The notes: generated by a model not told the origin, from the sequence alone. Shown: positions 31,226 to 45,040, counted from the first letter of the stretch. The stretch is DNA of 64,000 nucleotides from Lepidodermella squamata (GCA_047495785.1 JBLDXI010000007.1:4154001-4218000), one strand, 5' to 3'. Numbers and translations: made by a program.

Positions 31226-33739
31226 ATTAGCGATGATGTAGCCCTTATAATTACTATGTATTACGTACGAGAAATAATATATGGCATATTTTGGCTTTCC
31301 AAGTGCTGCTTGATACCCACGATGTTGAATTAGGGTAGGAAACAAACCCAAAACATGAATTGCTGAAGACGGCATATTAGTCCACCGACGTTATCCACAT
31401 CTCAAAGCTTAGAAAACTGAAAGGAGCTCTGGATTTTATTTTGCCCCGCTATAAAACCATGGTCCAGCTTCAAGTGTCTTGGAACTGAATGTCTCGACTA
31501 TTTTCTATTTCGAAGCATTTTTATTTTAACCACACAGTGCCTACAGCCATCAAAAAAGTTGTTTCACGTCGGCTGATATCGGCGGAAAAATCACTGATTT
31601 GTAAAATCGATAATTGAAATCGATAACGCCATTTCAGGCAGAAACTATGGCGCAAAGTACGAGAAACACGCAGACCTATCTTAGAAGTTGAGCGTTGAAC
31701 CCGAAAACTCATTTATTATAGGGAAACCTAGTGCTGGAACCCTAAATTTATGTGCATATGAAAAATTTCGTGGGCTGATCGATATTTTTCCCGAAAAAAA
31801 TAATGCCCGGTTTTTGGTGTATGTATTTAATCAGGTTGAATTTTTTCCGCCCGGTTCAAATGCAAATCTCGATGATTTACAACAATTACGATGCTGATGA
31901 TGATGATTTTTTTGTATTCCAATCAGCGTTGAAATGAAATGCCGACGGCGGCGGCGGTGGCCTGGTTCTGCATATATCAATTTGCGGATGGGCCTTGCAC
32001 AAGTGCTCGCCATTTACATGAGAGATGCGGGCGGCGTTGCACGCGCTCGCATCAGACCAAGCGCGCGCACTATACTTAACAAACAATATACAGTAATAAT
32101 ATAATGTAAAAATCGCAAATTATATCGCTCGCGAGTCGTCGTAATGGTCACATCGGGACGCGCTTCAACAAATTTTATTACCACGCCGCGATGTTTGAGG
32201 CCGAAAAATAATATAATACTCGATATACACATACACACCGCCCGCTGCCCAGTGTAAATACAATGAAAAATGAAAAAAAATTATCGATCAATAATTTTTT
32301 GCGCTGTCACCCACCCTGCTGGCTGGCTGGCGGGATGGATGGACGCCGAAAATCGTAGTAACGCCAGTGAGGATATTGCGAAAGCTGTGTAGTAGTAGTA
32401 GTAGTAGGCGCAATATCGCAATATATTGATATAATAACGAAGCCTGTCGCTGCTGGTTGCGCGGCGTAAATGGCCGGCGTTTGTATTGCATTATACATCA
32501 CGTATTATAACGCTGATGCTTACTATTTTTAATAAGAATTAGCGCGCAAGCTAGGCGGCTTCGCTCTGGCTTCAGTCGCCGGACGGCGGGGCGGGCGATT
32601 CCGATTTGTCGGAAATATGCAAAATCGCCATTATTTCTATACACGACGGCTCGTCTTTACATTCTTTATTATTATTGTTTAGAAAAATCAGCATTTTTAT
32701 ATACGATGAGTCTTATTCGCACTTTAATTATTGTCGCGCGCGCCAGCGACAGCGTGTGGCCTAATTAAGTTTTATTGCTCGACGGCGGCCACACACTCGC
32801 GCTCGCACTCGCTCACTCGGGCGTCGGCGCAGTTGCGGAAGGAAGTGATTGATATTTTGGCGCGAATTAACTGCCGATATATTATGCGAGGTCGAGATCA
32901 CAGATTAATTATCACGAATTTCCTTAGTCGTACAAAAATAATATTTTATTTCTCCATTTCGGAAATAACATTTTCAGAATTAAGCAAATTTTAATTCTTT
33001 TTTCAGCAATTTTCGATAATTATCGATTCGATTTCAGTATTAGCTCGCAATAATTTTCTATTCAGGATTTTAGGAAGAGACATTTTAGATCTCATTACGC
33101 TCTCATCGGCAGTCAAGTTGTTAATTGATTTTTGATATCTTAAAAATTCGTGCTGCGGTGGAGCCACTTGCGAGTCACGGTTTTCTAAAATAGAAAAATC
33201 TCGAAAAGGAATTTCCTTAGAATTCATTAGCAAATTTTAAAATATTATTTTTAATTTATTTTTTTACATTTTTTCATTTATTGAATTTTTCCAAATTTCT
33301 AGGTTTTTTGTCCGAATTTCTAGCTCGGATCCATATTATCGCCCTTGCATTTGGTTACCGGTAATTTTCGACCCAATTTTCGCCGAAAAATCAATGCTCT
33401 GTCAGCGTGGCGCAGACATGCGCGCTTCGTAAAAGTATTCTTCCCACCTTTTATTTGCTCCCACTCTCCGTGTGGTGTAGGTATTTTCCTAAAATTTCCA
33501 GATTTTCGCGACAATTCAAAAACTGAATGTCTCGCAGTGTTTTTCTGCCCTCGAATACAAAATTACCTCGGTTACTGTCCCAAGAAAAATCATGAATAAT
33601 TTATTACAGCTAGCAATTTTATTTCCCTAGATATTCGCTATACTTTAAATATTCATCGCTTCAAAGTCGGCGCAGGCCTAGCGAGGCGATGCCCCGAATC
33701 TAGGTCAATTTATATAGCTAATTAACAAAATCGAAATCG
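31226..33739. other. Long upstream region of the alpha2delta gene
   Basis: No supported coding sequence. It contains a diverged dispersed repeat (31585-31750), an (agt)n run at 32391-32407 and CpG-rich patches between 31940 and 32850 that stand out from the AT-rich surroundings. Likely holds the promoter and 5' UTR of the alpha2delta gene. Confidence 0.4.
31585..31750 (+). repeat. Dispersed repeat, copy 1
   Basis: A core of about 42 bp (ggaaaaatcactgatttgta and onward to cgata) is identical in direct orientation at 35957-36000. Weaker similarity continues for about 150 bp, ending with a gggaaacctagtg...gaaccctaa block. Confidence 0.55.
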
Positions 33740-36700
33740 ATGATATCGCCATTTACTGCTCAATTTTCGCTGTTGGTCGTGGTTGTTTTTCTACTGCAAT
33801 GTCCTCGCAAATTGACTGGCCAGAATTTCGGCACGGTGAAGCCGAAGCCTGTGCAGCAGCGCATGTCCATCAAGGACATGCAGGCGAGTCTGCACAAGCT
33901 GGCTACCAAGTCTAGCATCAACTTGACAGCGCTGTTCAACAACGCTACGCAGAGACTTCACTATCAGCTGGTTAGTTAGCTTTCATGCAAATTCATCAAA
34001 ATTCCTTAACATAGAAAATCGATTTTTTTGCATGCTACAACGTGAACTCAAATTTTAGATATTTTTAGGTCAAAATTAGCTGAAAAGGCATCGATTATTG
34101 GAATTAATTGCGTCCTAATCCAAGTCACAAAGCGGAATTGAGATTTTCCTATGAAAAGCCTTTCCCAAAAACGTTTCCAGAAATATTTCAGGTTTCAAAG
34201 GCAGGACTAATTTAAAGCAAGCCTTCGCCTAATCTAAATTGATTTATTTGGGAAATTTCGAAGCTCATATACAAAAAATGGGGAGAAATAGGTATAGGAC
34301 AAGGCTATGTCCCGTTTACCAAAAGTTGGTCCTTTATCTTCCTTGATAGGTTAAGAGCATTCAGTTAATTTGTGGAACCCTTGTAAAATTTCAATCCAAA
34401 ATCTGTACATTGGAAGGTCCCGAAATCTTTCGAAAATCGATTGATACGGCTTATCGCTCGGAAGCCAAACAACCGAATTTTAATCGGTTATGGGTTTTTA
34501 GGGTTTAGGGATAAAGCTCATCTTTGATCAATGAGGAACGTATTTGAAAAATTTGGAAATTTACAATGAATTGGAATAAAAATTTCGATCATTTTTTCAA
34601 ACTGCGTAAAAAATCATGTTTCAATTTTTATTCATGAGTAAATATGCATGAAAATGTCGGAAATTTTTAAAAAATTTGAGAAATCTGAAATTTCAATTTC
34701 CATAACTTTTTAATTTTTTGTAAAATTATTTTGTATATTATCCAGAAATATCAATGCTCACTGACGCCGTTGAACGCGCGGAGTGACGAGTGTCGGAAAC
34801 CGGTCGACGAGGTTCGACCCGACCGCCCGCCGCTATCGGCCTACCTCGTCAAAACCAACGGCGCGCAGCTCGTGCAGAACCTGTCCGCCGAACTCGAGCA
34901 AAAAATGAAGCAAAAAATGGACGCCGTAAAGCGGTCGGTAAAAGCCGCCGAACAGGCCTTTGTCGACTACAAACCGGAGAAAGACTTCAAGGGCATCACG
35001 TACTACAACGCAAAGCGCATAAATCGGCCTTACATGATGGACAAGTACTTTGACGCCGAGAACCCGTATCGGTACCTGGACCTGTCCTACGACACGCATT
35101 TCAAGGCGGATGTCAACACGTCGTTCAGCGTGGTGCATGTCCCGACGAACGTGTTCGACGGCTCGAGTGAGATCAACAACGGCGCCAAGTGGACGATGCG
35201 GTTGAATGACCAATTTAAGGACAACCGCGAGGAGGATAAATCGATTTACTGGCAGTACTTCGGCTCGGCGCTCGGGTTCTACCGGGTGTTCCCTGGGTCG
35301 AAATGGGCGACCAGCCCTGAGAAGGTCGAAATGTTCGATTGCCGTACGAAAGGTTGGTACATCCAGGCGTCGTGTTCGCCTAAGGATTTGGTCATTCTCG
35401 TCGATATGAGTGGGTCGATGACGGGGCTGCGGCACCGCATTGCTATGAATACGGTCGATCAGATTTTGAAGACGCTTGGCGAGGATGATTTTTTTAACAT
35501 CATCCAGTTTCAGGCGAATGTCTCCTATGTTGACCAGTGTTTCAACGGCACGCTCATTCAAGCTACGGCCGAGAACAAAGAGGTTGGTTTAGTCTAATCC
35601 CGATAAAATATATAATTTTCCGCAATTTTTCTCAAATATCAGAAATTTTGAAAAATAAAAAAATTGAAATTTTATAAATTTTGAAGAAACAATTAAAAAA
35701 AGAAGTTTTTTACTTGAAATATTAGGTTTCCTCATGCCTTCCTAATGCATTTTTTTAATTTGTATTCTTTTTTTGAAGCTTGAATTTGAAAAAATGTCTA
35801 CATATTTTAACTACTCAAAGTTAGGTTCCAGAACCCAATTTTTTGAATGTTTGAATTGCGATTTAGAATAACTGGAGAATTCTGTGTTCAAGCTGGGGCT
35901 GATACGCTGATTCATGAAGAATAATTTTTTATATTGGCTTCCAAAGCTTCTAAAATCGGAAAAATCACTGATTTGTAAAATCGATAATTGAAATCGATAT
36001 CGGCCATTTAGGCTGGAGTACAGCTCGTAAGTTAACCGCCTATCGCGGGAGATACGATCGATCAGTTAGACTCGTTGATCAGAAATTGAAGTTCAAAGGT
36101 ATACATCTGAAACTCTTGAAACTAATCGGGAACCTAGTGGAACCCTAATTCAGGGTCTGATTTAGGGTGTTCATTTAGCTCCCATTATATTTGAAGCCCT
36201 GGTCGTCTTCTAGATCTGAGCACAATTCGGGAAAATGATTCTTCGAACGTTTCGAACGCATACAAGTGACTTCAATAACAATCAGAATTTATATAAATTT
36301 TTCTCATTTTGAACATGAATGGAACGCGTTTTTTTATCAAATTTCTCCTCGAATTTTAGAAAAAATATTTTTATTTAATTTTTTAATTTTTTTTTATCTA
36401 GCGTTTGAAGCGTAAACTGCGCGATATTGATACGGACAAAATGGCTGATTTCGAGAAGGCTCTCATCGAAGCGTTCTCGCTGTTCAACAAAACCGCGTAC
36501 GAAAAGGTGGGCTCGATGTGCAACCGCGCCATCATGCTGATAACGGACGGCGCGTCGGACACGTACGAGAACATTTTCAAAAAGTACAACAGCCCGAACC
36601 GCACCGAGTCGGGCATGTCGCAGGTTCGCGTTTTCTCGTTCCTGATCGGCCAGGACGCGTCGTACAACCGCGAGATCAATTGGATGTCGTGCGCTAACAA

Positions 36701-39700
36701 GGGCTACTACGTCGAGATCAAAACAATCGCCGCCGTGCAGGACAACATGAAAGTAGGTCACCTCGCAGGTTAAAATAGTAATAATTTGTAGCAGGAAAGT
36801 AGGTCAGCACGCATTTTCAAGCTATGATCTACTTATCTATCAATTACTTGACCTATATTCAAGGAAGAAGAAAAATTCTATTCTCTCCGCTAAAATTTAG
36901 GTCAAGATTTCTGTTAAATTTACTAAAACCGATTTTTCTGGAATTTTCTAAATATCATGAAAAAATTCTAAAAAAGTCCAAGTAAATCTTAAAAAATTCC
37001 TATGCAAAATATCGGATGATTCGATTTTAAATTTTCCGATTTTTTTAAATTAGCAATACGTCACGACTCTCGCGAGACCGCTAGCTCTGGCCGATTTCAA
37101 TGACGTAACTTGGACCAGTGTCTATATCGATGAAGCTGTACGTTTTTCTCGTCACGATTCTTTCAATTTTTTTCCAGAAATTTATTTTCGATTTTTATTG
37201 ACTTTATTCGGTGGTTATTTGAAACGCAGGCTTATTCATATGATAGCAAGGAAGGGATAGCAGCTGCCCGGCGAGAAGAAACGTCGATTGATGCTGCGCA
37301 AATTCTTAAGCTCGAATCTCTCATGTTCGAGGTTAACAGGGCCTAATGAAATTCGCTGGAAAATTGTATCAATTCAGTTATTGCTAACTATTTTTCATGG
37401 CAGTTGAACCAATGTCTTGGCTAATTTTTATCATTTTTATTTCTCGTCAAATTGAATGCGAAGGTATCGTGAGTGATTGAAACTCGGAACAAGTAAAAAT
37501 GGAGTCGAATTTATGGCTTTTGACCATTTATTTCAAGGATTATTTTTTAAGCGGGCGAATGGCGAATCCCTTTTGAGTTCATTAATTTTCGAAATAATTG
37601 TTTTGTCGTAATGAAAGGATGATGATCAAGCATGCGGTTAATCTTTCGGTTTTCATTTTGAATGCCTCTTGAAAATTTGCGATTAAATCTTGATTTTTGT
37701 TGATTCTAATAGGAATACGAGTATGCCAGTGCGAAGTCTTCTGGTCAACGGCGGCATAATGTCCCGAAGAAGAAGAAACTCGTCAAGGTAAGCCGAACGC
37801 ACTTATAATAGAAAAATATTGAAAATCGGAAAATTTTTGCAATGAACTGAATTTCGACTGATATTTTTCCCGTTTATAGAGCAGTATGCCCGACATGAGG
37901 CTGATGGCATCGGTTGCAGCCCCGGTTTTCGATAAAAAGCCTGATTCGGTAAGAGATTTTTAACAATTTTAAACAACAACCAATTTTAACAATTTTAAAT
38001 TTAACAAAAATTAATGGAAAACATTCAAAAATATCATATCTGAAATTTGAAATTTAATTTTAATTTTTTAGTTCATTCGTAAAATTTTAAATTTAAAAAT
38101 TGATTTTCAGCTTGAAAAAGTTAACATATTTTCCTAATTTATTCCAATTTTATAGACCAAGCAAAACCTTCTGGGCGTGATCGGGACCGATTTACCGATT
38201 CACTTCTTCCGATCGTTCGTGCCGCCGCCGAAGCTGGGCGTCGACGCGTACGCCTTCGCCGTCAATCACAATGGCTTCGTGCTGTTCCACCCCAACTACG
38301 TGCCGCCCTTCGAAGCGCCCGACTACACCAACGTCGACCTGGCGAAGCTCGAGATGAAGTTCCTGCCCTGGGAATGGTACAAGAAAATGCGCCAGGCCTA
38401 CAACGGCCCAATTCCCGGCTTCACGAAAAACGGCACCGAAACGCTGATCGAGGTCATGAAAAACGACACGCTAGGCGCAATCAGGCGTGTAATTGCCCTG
38501 TTGGAGAAGGTCAACTCGACCGTGCCGGACTACACGCTTGAGTTGCGAAACTCAATGGCGAAGGCTGAGACTGGGCAGTTTTGGATGACTACTCTGAAAA
38601 CGATTGACAACCACGCGCGGCCGAAAGTGATTGGAATGCACTACTACTACACCCAGATCCCGTTCACCCCCTTCACCCTGGGCGTCGCGATACCTGGCGG
38701 GAAGAACCATCTCTACGACTACGGCTTTGTGCATATGAACGCGAGGATTGACATAAAAAACGCGGATCTAACGGTCCTTGAGCCTCGCGAAGGCCTTCAG
38801 ACTAAGGTGCCGTCTCAGTGGAATTATTGCCACTTCAACGCGTCCCAGCTTGAGGTGAAAGATGTGGACTATGAGGACCAGTTGTCGGAGATGTATCATG
38901 AGTTTGAGGAGAATTACAACATATCGATTAGCGACGTCATTCCGGAGGTGCTCGAGTCACTGTACCCAAAATACCCGCCTGATGTTTACTGCACTGAGCT
39001 CAAAAACGAGGTCAATGCGTCCGTCTACTTTCAGAACGAGACTATGACTCTTTTCAATTTGTCGTAAGTCTTCGCAAAATAATGATGATTCATATCGTTA
39101 GCGTCGTTGAATAACTCGGATTTAGGCTTGTTTACATCAATTTCAAGGTGATAGTTGACAAGTAATAATCATTTGTTTTGGGGTCTTCATTCACGTTAAC
39201 AACACCGCTTTTTACTTGTCACCCATCACATTTAAATGGTTGTAAACAAGCCTAAATCCGAGTTATTCAACGACGCTAACGATATGTTAGGAATTCAGGG
39301 AATATTGGGAATTTAAGATTCGAATCCAAGGTTTCCCAATGAAGCATGAAAGTGAGAAATGTTGCGACTTGCAACTTCCTAGGTTTGGGGTTCGGTGTTG
39401 AAGGTCCCGGGACTCCATGGAACCCTGGGGAAAACTTGATCGGGACTTGCTTGAGCCATCTAGAAGGGAAGAAACACTGTTGACATTACCGTACAGCGAG
39501 ATTACCGTAACTACCTTATTCTCTAGGATAATCGCTGACCGAAACAATTCGTTCCCGGCTATCGACCGAATCACTTATCTGACCGATCTAAATGATACCG
39601 CTGAGTTCTATACTGTAGACGAAGAGGCCTGCATGGAACGCGTCAAAGCCTACCACATCGAGCAGCTGCGAGAAGACATGCAAGCGTGGATGTTCGAGAA

Positions 39701-42700
39701 AAAGTTCCAGCAGACCCTTCGAAAATACATCGAAATGGGCCGAGATGGTTCGGCCGATTTCATGGATAAATGCGACCAGGAGACCATTGAAAATCTTCTC
39801 TTCGATGCTGAAGTCACAAATGACACGTCGTCGAAGCTCTTCGATGGTCTGATGCATTATTTCGGTAAAAATGGCGTCTCCATGATTTTCGTCGCCACTC
39901 GAAGTGGTTTGACGCGTTACGTCACGCCTGACCACTCAGAGTCGGATTTTATCAATACCCATCCTGAGACAATTCGGGAGACCTACTACGAACGAGCTGT
40001 CGAGGCTGGGCCTGAAACTATCATAGTCACGATCGATAACAGTAAGTTCACTTGAAACCCTCATCTAAAGTTTCAGAATGACTTTTCAACAATATTTCTC
40101 TGCATTGCTAATTTGAAGGACGTTTGTTTAATTTTTCTATTTTTTGAATTATCATATCACGTGACTTGCTTTTGGGCATAACTTTTTTCGAAGACAGCTT
40201 TTATTTTTTCAAATCACATTTTTTCCAAAAAATCACATTAATTTCTGTTTTTGTGGTATAACTTCAACCTTTCAAAGCTCCATCAGGTAATTTTTAATTA
40301 TAGGGCGACACACAATGAGGACATATCTAACCCTAGCTTAGCGATAGAAACATCGCACGACATAGTTTACTTGATTTCAAATAACAAGGTTAACAAGCTT
40401 TTCAGCAACCCTTACCACACATGAATTATCGTTCGAGAACATTTTCGAAGACAATTAATCTTAAATGTCTGTGGTTGTGTTCTTATTCTGTTTCAACTAA
40501 CCCAAAAATATCGCTTTTACATGTAATTTGGTATAGCAGTAATTTTTGACAACCCCACTAATCAATTATTGATGTCGCGTAATTTTAAAGGTCAGCGCAC
40601 AATTTTGTTCTGAAACATGTCTTGTGGCACAATTTTTGCGAAATAGCTTTGGTCTTATCGATTTGAAGCTTCATTTGACATTGCCTACTTTCTACAGTTC
40701 CTCAAACTCCGAAGAGGGTCATTTTGGCTCAGGCGATGTTCGTCACCCATGCTACGACCGATGGCAACGTCGGACGGGCTGCTGTAGCCGTAGCAGGGGT
40801 GGAAATGCCGGCTAGGAACCTCTCGGATCTGATATTCTCTCAGCCATGCGATGAATCCGGAAATCGATGTCCGCTACAATGTTCCAACTCAACCGCCTGT
40901 TATCTGCTGGACGATAACGGCTTCATCGTTTACTCAGATGACGATCGTATTGTAAGTTTGTTAGCCTTGTAGATAGATGGTGGATAAATACTTTATTTCT
41001 TGAAGATTGGACGCTCGATGGCGGAAATCGATCCTAACCTCTTCATTCAGCTGACGAACTACGAAGAGATCATTGACGACGGTCCAACGGCTAAAAAGGA
41101 CATGCCTCAGTGGGAAAGTGGGTCAACGGCTTGGAGCAGTTTATACGAAATGTAAGTACCCAAGCTACAAAACAAAACCCAATTGTATTACATTCTTTTA
41201 TAGGATAATGTTCGACGATTATCAAGCCATCTGTCCAATCTATGATCGGCACAGCAGTTCGAACCGTCTCATGAATGTACATCATGGTGATAGTAGTAGT
41301 GATGAACTAGAAATTAGCGATGAAGATAGGGACGAACACACCGAACAACTTCTGGCAGCGTTAATCATGTATTTTTTTGTATTTTACCCCCACACTGTTG
41401 AATGCAGCCCTTCTCTATGATCTTCCAATGCTCGTGTTCGTTTGCCGCCCGCGCCTTGTGGGCCACTCAAAGAATGGTGATTGCCGTGGTCACTCTCGTC
41501 TTCGGCATGATTCGTTTGTTTTTTCGACTTTTGAGCCAGGCCCCGAACTTGGGATTTCTTCTATTGTTGAACAGATGAGGTCGTTATGAATGCTATGCCA
41601 GGCGAGATTCCCGCTGTTTGCCTAAACGCCCTGAGCCGTGAGGATGGCCTGACTACAGACTTCTGGAACTGCACTATCAATGAAACGATGTATGTACAAT
41701 TTCTGAGTTTTCTACCGAATTTTGCTAGTTTTTCTGTTGAACATTCTGTTGAATTTTCATTTTGTTCCCTATTGATCCTTCATCTTGTGAATAAGGATCG
41801 AGATGTTACAGCTAATGCTGTTTAAGCAGGGCTTCTTCCAGCCGAATCGGGCTATTCTTGGCATAAGCCCGACCGGAGAAAGCAGGTCCGGTTTCTCTAA
41901 ATGGGCGTTGTAGATTGCATGAATTCTCTGAGACAATGTAAAAATGGCTGTAACAATCAAGCCTTTATTTCTTCATATCAAAATGGCAGTGAATTTCTGG
42001 CTTTTAATCCTATTTATATATGAAATGGCCAAACCTTTAATCAAAGCTTCAACATAATGAAGACTCATTGTATAATTTTAGAATACATGAAGTTACTATC
42101 CTTTAAACAAATTCTGGTTTTTTCGAATTTTTAGAAAATTAGCTCAACAGGCGGCGTAAGTTAATTGTATTTTTGAAGGGTCGATTGGTGTCTAACGGGA
42201 AAACTATTTGGAGTTGATTGATTTGAACTTCGATATAGTTTCCGTTCATTGTGAGAGAATGAAACTGGAGTTTTTCGTTGTGCCACTAACCTTAACATTG
42301 AAAAGCCCACAAACTATAGACTCCAATCTAACAAAGAAACCTCTATTCTTTGCCAGAAACTAGGCCAACAGAAAATTAGGATCCTAGTTAGTCTTAGATA
42401 TTTTGACCCTCGAATGTAGAGGTAAGTTTCATAGATTTTGTCCTACACCTCGTTTCTGAATGAAATTTCGAATGGCTCAATTGCAAGCAAAACATGAAAT
42501 GATTCATTCTTCGATTGCTATGGTTCATGCATTTTCTTAACTGTTGAATGAATCTCAACAATTTTTTTTTACCACTTTTAATTATGCGTTTCTTCCTCCT
42601 TACAGGTCAGGCCGGACGAAACTAAACTTCACGTCAGACCGGAAGATGAAAGTCCTTGGCAACAGTGTGTGTACACACAGGTACAACGTCTATCGGTTGA

Positions 42701-43367
42701 ACCACAAAGCGACTCGACTGTACGGCGAGCAGACGGAGAAGTGTCGAGATTGTACGACTTGTAAGGAGCGAACCTTGGAAGGATTCTGTTCCATGTGCTC
42801 TGGCATGCGGAACGGCACTCGAATGAGCAATCTTACAGGAGACAGGTAAGCAAAATCGGCTTATTATCACTGACAATTGGTTTCAGACTTTTTGAAAATT
42901 CAAATTATTATTTTTTAATTCATTTTACACAGTTTTCCGAACTGTACGAGAGCTTGGCGAGCTCAACTTGTGCCAAAGACGAATCTAGTGATACTCGTGG
43001 TCGATAGCAATTGCATATGCGAGCGGAACATCGAATTTGTGCGAATTCTCGAAAACAAAACGCTCAAGTACGAAGACGACGACGAACAGTGCCAAATGTT
43101 GAAGATGCCACGCGAGCGCCGCCTGCCCAGCAAATGCGCCAGCGACAATCCTCACGTAAATTTGAGAAATTTAAATTATTCAAAAAATTCATTTAATGAT
43201 TTATTTAATTTCAGGAGGACGTGAGTGATTGCGGGGGGCAGATGAATACCAACGGCATTCTAGGCAACCAGCCGTCTTTATTTCTGCTGACATTGTGCCT
43301 AATTGCAGTGAAAGTTAACTTTCTCCGTGCAAATCAAAGATCTCTCACAAGGGACAAAGTGGCCTGA
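33740..43367 (+). CDS. Voltage-gated calcium channel alpha2delta subunit
   Basis: About 17 exons join in frame to roughly 1,500 residues (most relatives about 1,100): 33740-33970, 34746-35582, 36402-36752, 37054-37137, 37230-37331, 37713-37787, 37880-37948, 38156-39063, 39527-40041, 40698-40951, 41006-41151, about 41204-41378, 41408-41513, 41575-41689, 42606-42845, 42933-43155, 43215-43367. A signal peptide is followed by VWA_N, a VWA domain with a perfect MIDAS (LVDMSGSMTG) and ITDGASDTYENIF, then Cache-like regions (GVIGTDLPIHFF, AFAVNHNGFVLFHP). The C-terminal half has YLLDDNGFIVYSDD, LVILVVDSNCICE and DCGGQMN before a hydrophobic tail, as in GPI-anchored or membrane-bound delta. It traffics Cav channels and sets synaptic calcium entry. 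The junction at 41379-41407 would be a 29-bp intron, so that boundary is unsure. Confidence 0.88.
35955..36170 (+). repeat. Dispersed repeat, copy 2, in an alpha2delta intron
   Basis: Shares the core gtaaaatcgataattgaaat and flanks with 31585-31750, then a gggaacctagtggaaccctaa block. Same orientation, 4.4 kb apart. No terminal repeats were identified. Confidence 0.55.
39091..39286. repeat. MITE-like inverted repeat in an alpha2delta intron
   Basis: Arms starting catatcgttagcgtcgttga (39091) and ending with the exact complement at 39286 are near-perfect over about 45 bp. A weaker pairing of tgacaagtaa-type sequence extends it to about 70 bp. The loop is about 45 bp. Confidence 0.75.
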
Positions 43368-43864
43368 TAATCAAATAATGTGCCTATAGTGCTTGTTATC
43401 ACTTTCTTTTGTCGCGATCTCAATTCTTTCTTCCGGATCCTTTTACTTTTCAAAAACAACGCAAATTCGACGTATCTTTGATGTTCCAATTGTCTTTCTT
43501 ACAGCGCGATGAGTAAACTGTTCAGCTTCGAAAATAAATGCAAAATGAAACGTGGGAAGTACCGACGTGTTGTTTCAAATTATAGTTATGTATTTGACTC
43601 CGAGGTGATGGCGTGGTGCGCATGCGTGCAAAGCACCTCATCAACACTTGTTACCGGTCGGCTTTGTTTTTCGCCGCTTTGGTTATTATCATGAGCGGAA
43701 GAAGCAAAAACTCATCAACATCCCGTTAGCCCTCGGTAATGAAGATGCTCACGCGAAAAACAACCGGTGCAAAGGTGCCGAGAGGATGGTGTCAGCCCAT
43801 AATGCCATCATAACGCAATCTTTCAATTCTTAAAAATTTAACCATTTGTCTCCTTTTCCTCAAA
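43368..43864. other. Intergenic, no supported gene
   Basis: Contains two short overlapping frames (43509-43694 and 43648-43833) with no domain. It is probably the 3' UTR of alpha2delta plus the promoter of the next gene. Confidence 0.35.
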
Positions 43865-44897
43865 ATGAAACGGCCAACTTCAATCTTATCTATCGCCTTA
43901 CTCCTAGTGGTACCAACTGTGATTTTCAGTAAGTTACAGTCTGAATCGCTTAATTTTGGGCTTACAATGATGTTTCATAGTCGACTCTGCACGGGCTAAT
44001 CCAACGAGTGCCCTCGGCACGAAAAGCCAGGCCTCGTCGAATGTTGAAACTGCGAAGAAAGCTGGATTGAAGGGCAAGCAGGCCATGTACCCGGTCAGCG
44101 CAGGCAATCGTGAGGTTATCATTATCCAACAGCAACCTTCAGGCCAACAGCAGCAGCAACCGCAGGTTGTAGCCCAACCGCAGCCGGCAGTTGCTCCCGC
44201 TGCCCAGCCTCAGGCTCAGGTCATCGTCATTCCTGCTCAACAGCAGGAGCCAGCTGTTCAGCCGCCGAATATGATTAGAGATGGCGCTATTCCCGACAGG
44301 ATTGTCTACGTTCGCTCAACAGCTCCCACAACTACAATGGGTTAGTTCTTCGGTCAATTTTACCCTTACCCTAAAACTAACCTTGTGCTTCACATCGAAC
44401 AACAGCGCCGAATCTAACCTTCAGCCCATTTCTCAGTACTTGTGAGCTATGAGCCGTCATTGTAGTCAAATTTTTGGGAATTACGAAGCCAAAGATGTAC
44501 CCTGGGAGCTCGAATGGTTAAGCTAAGCTGAGAGTTGAGTTAGAGCCCAAGGTACATCTTTCGCTTCGTAATTCCCGACAATTTGACTTAATGACGGCTC
44601 ATAGCTCACAAGTACTGAGAAATGGGCTTAAGGCCTTTCAGTGGCAGTGGTAACATAAAATATCTGGAATTCTCAAACTTGCGAAGCTCTTGTTCCTCAT
44701 CTACAACCCTAAACCTAGCACATATCGCGAATATATATTGATCATATCTTTTTCTTATTCCAGCTGGCGGAATGGGCAATGGAATGATGGTTGCAGGCCT
44801 GGTTGCATTTCACGTTGTTGTCCTCGTCATCATTTGCATCATCGTTTTCTGTGCCTATTACCGATGCTGCTGTTTCGAACACTGCTCCGGCATGTAA
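43865..44897 (+). CDS. Small type I membrane protein with Gln/Pro-rich ectodomain
   Basis: Three exons (43865-43928, 43981-44340, 44764-44897) give 185 residues. A signal peptide (MKRPTSILSIALLLVVPTVI) precedes an ectodomain with VIIIQQQPSGQQQQQPQVV, alternating Pro/Ala/Gln and PPNMIRDGAIPDRIVYVRS. A single helix (GLVAFHVVVLVIICIIVFCA) is followed by a very short Cys-rich tail (YRCCCFEHCSGM) that could be palmitoylated. AATAAA at about 44966. Intron 2 holds a foldback element. No known family recognised. Confidence 0.75.
44423..44628. repeat. Foldback element with 84-bp inverted arms
   Basis: The arms 44423-44506 and 44545-44628 are near-identical inverted copies, with agcccatttctcagtacttg at the tip. 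They are separated by a 38-bp loop. It lies inside intron 2 of the Gln/Pro-rich membrane protein gene. Transcripts would form a long hairpin. Confidence 0.8.
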
Positions 44898-45040
44898 AAA
44901 AGGAACAATTTAAAAGCTCTTCCTTTATTGCGTTATGTAATCAGCTCAATGATTTCTGACAAAGAAATAAAACTAAGCGTGTGCGTATTTTGCTCGGGTA
45001 ATTAGTAATGTGTTTCAATCACCTCGGTGCAGTGCTGCAA

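Noticed and set aside
34833-35561. Minus-strand frame of 242 codons
   Set aside because: Shadow of the large alpha2delta exon with the VWA domain; high GC at third positions leaves the reverse frame open.
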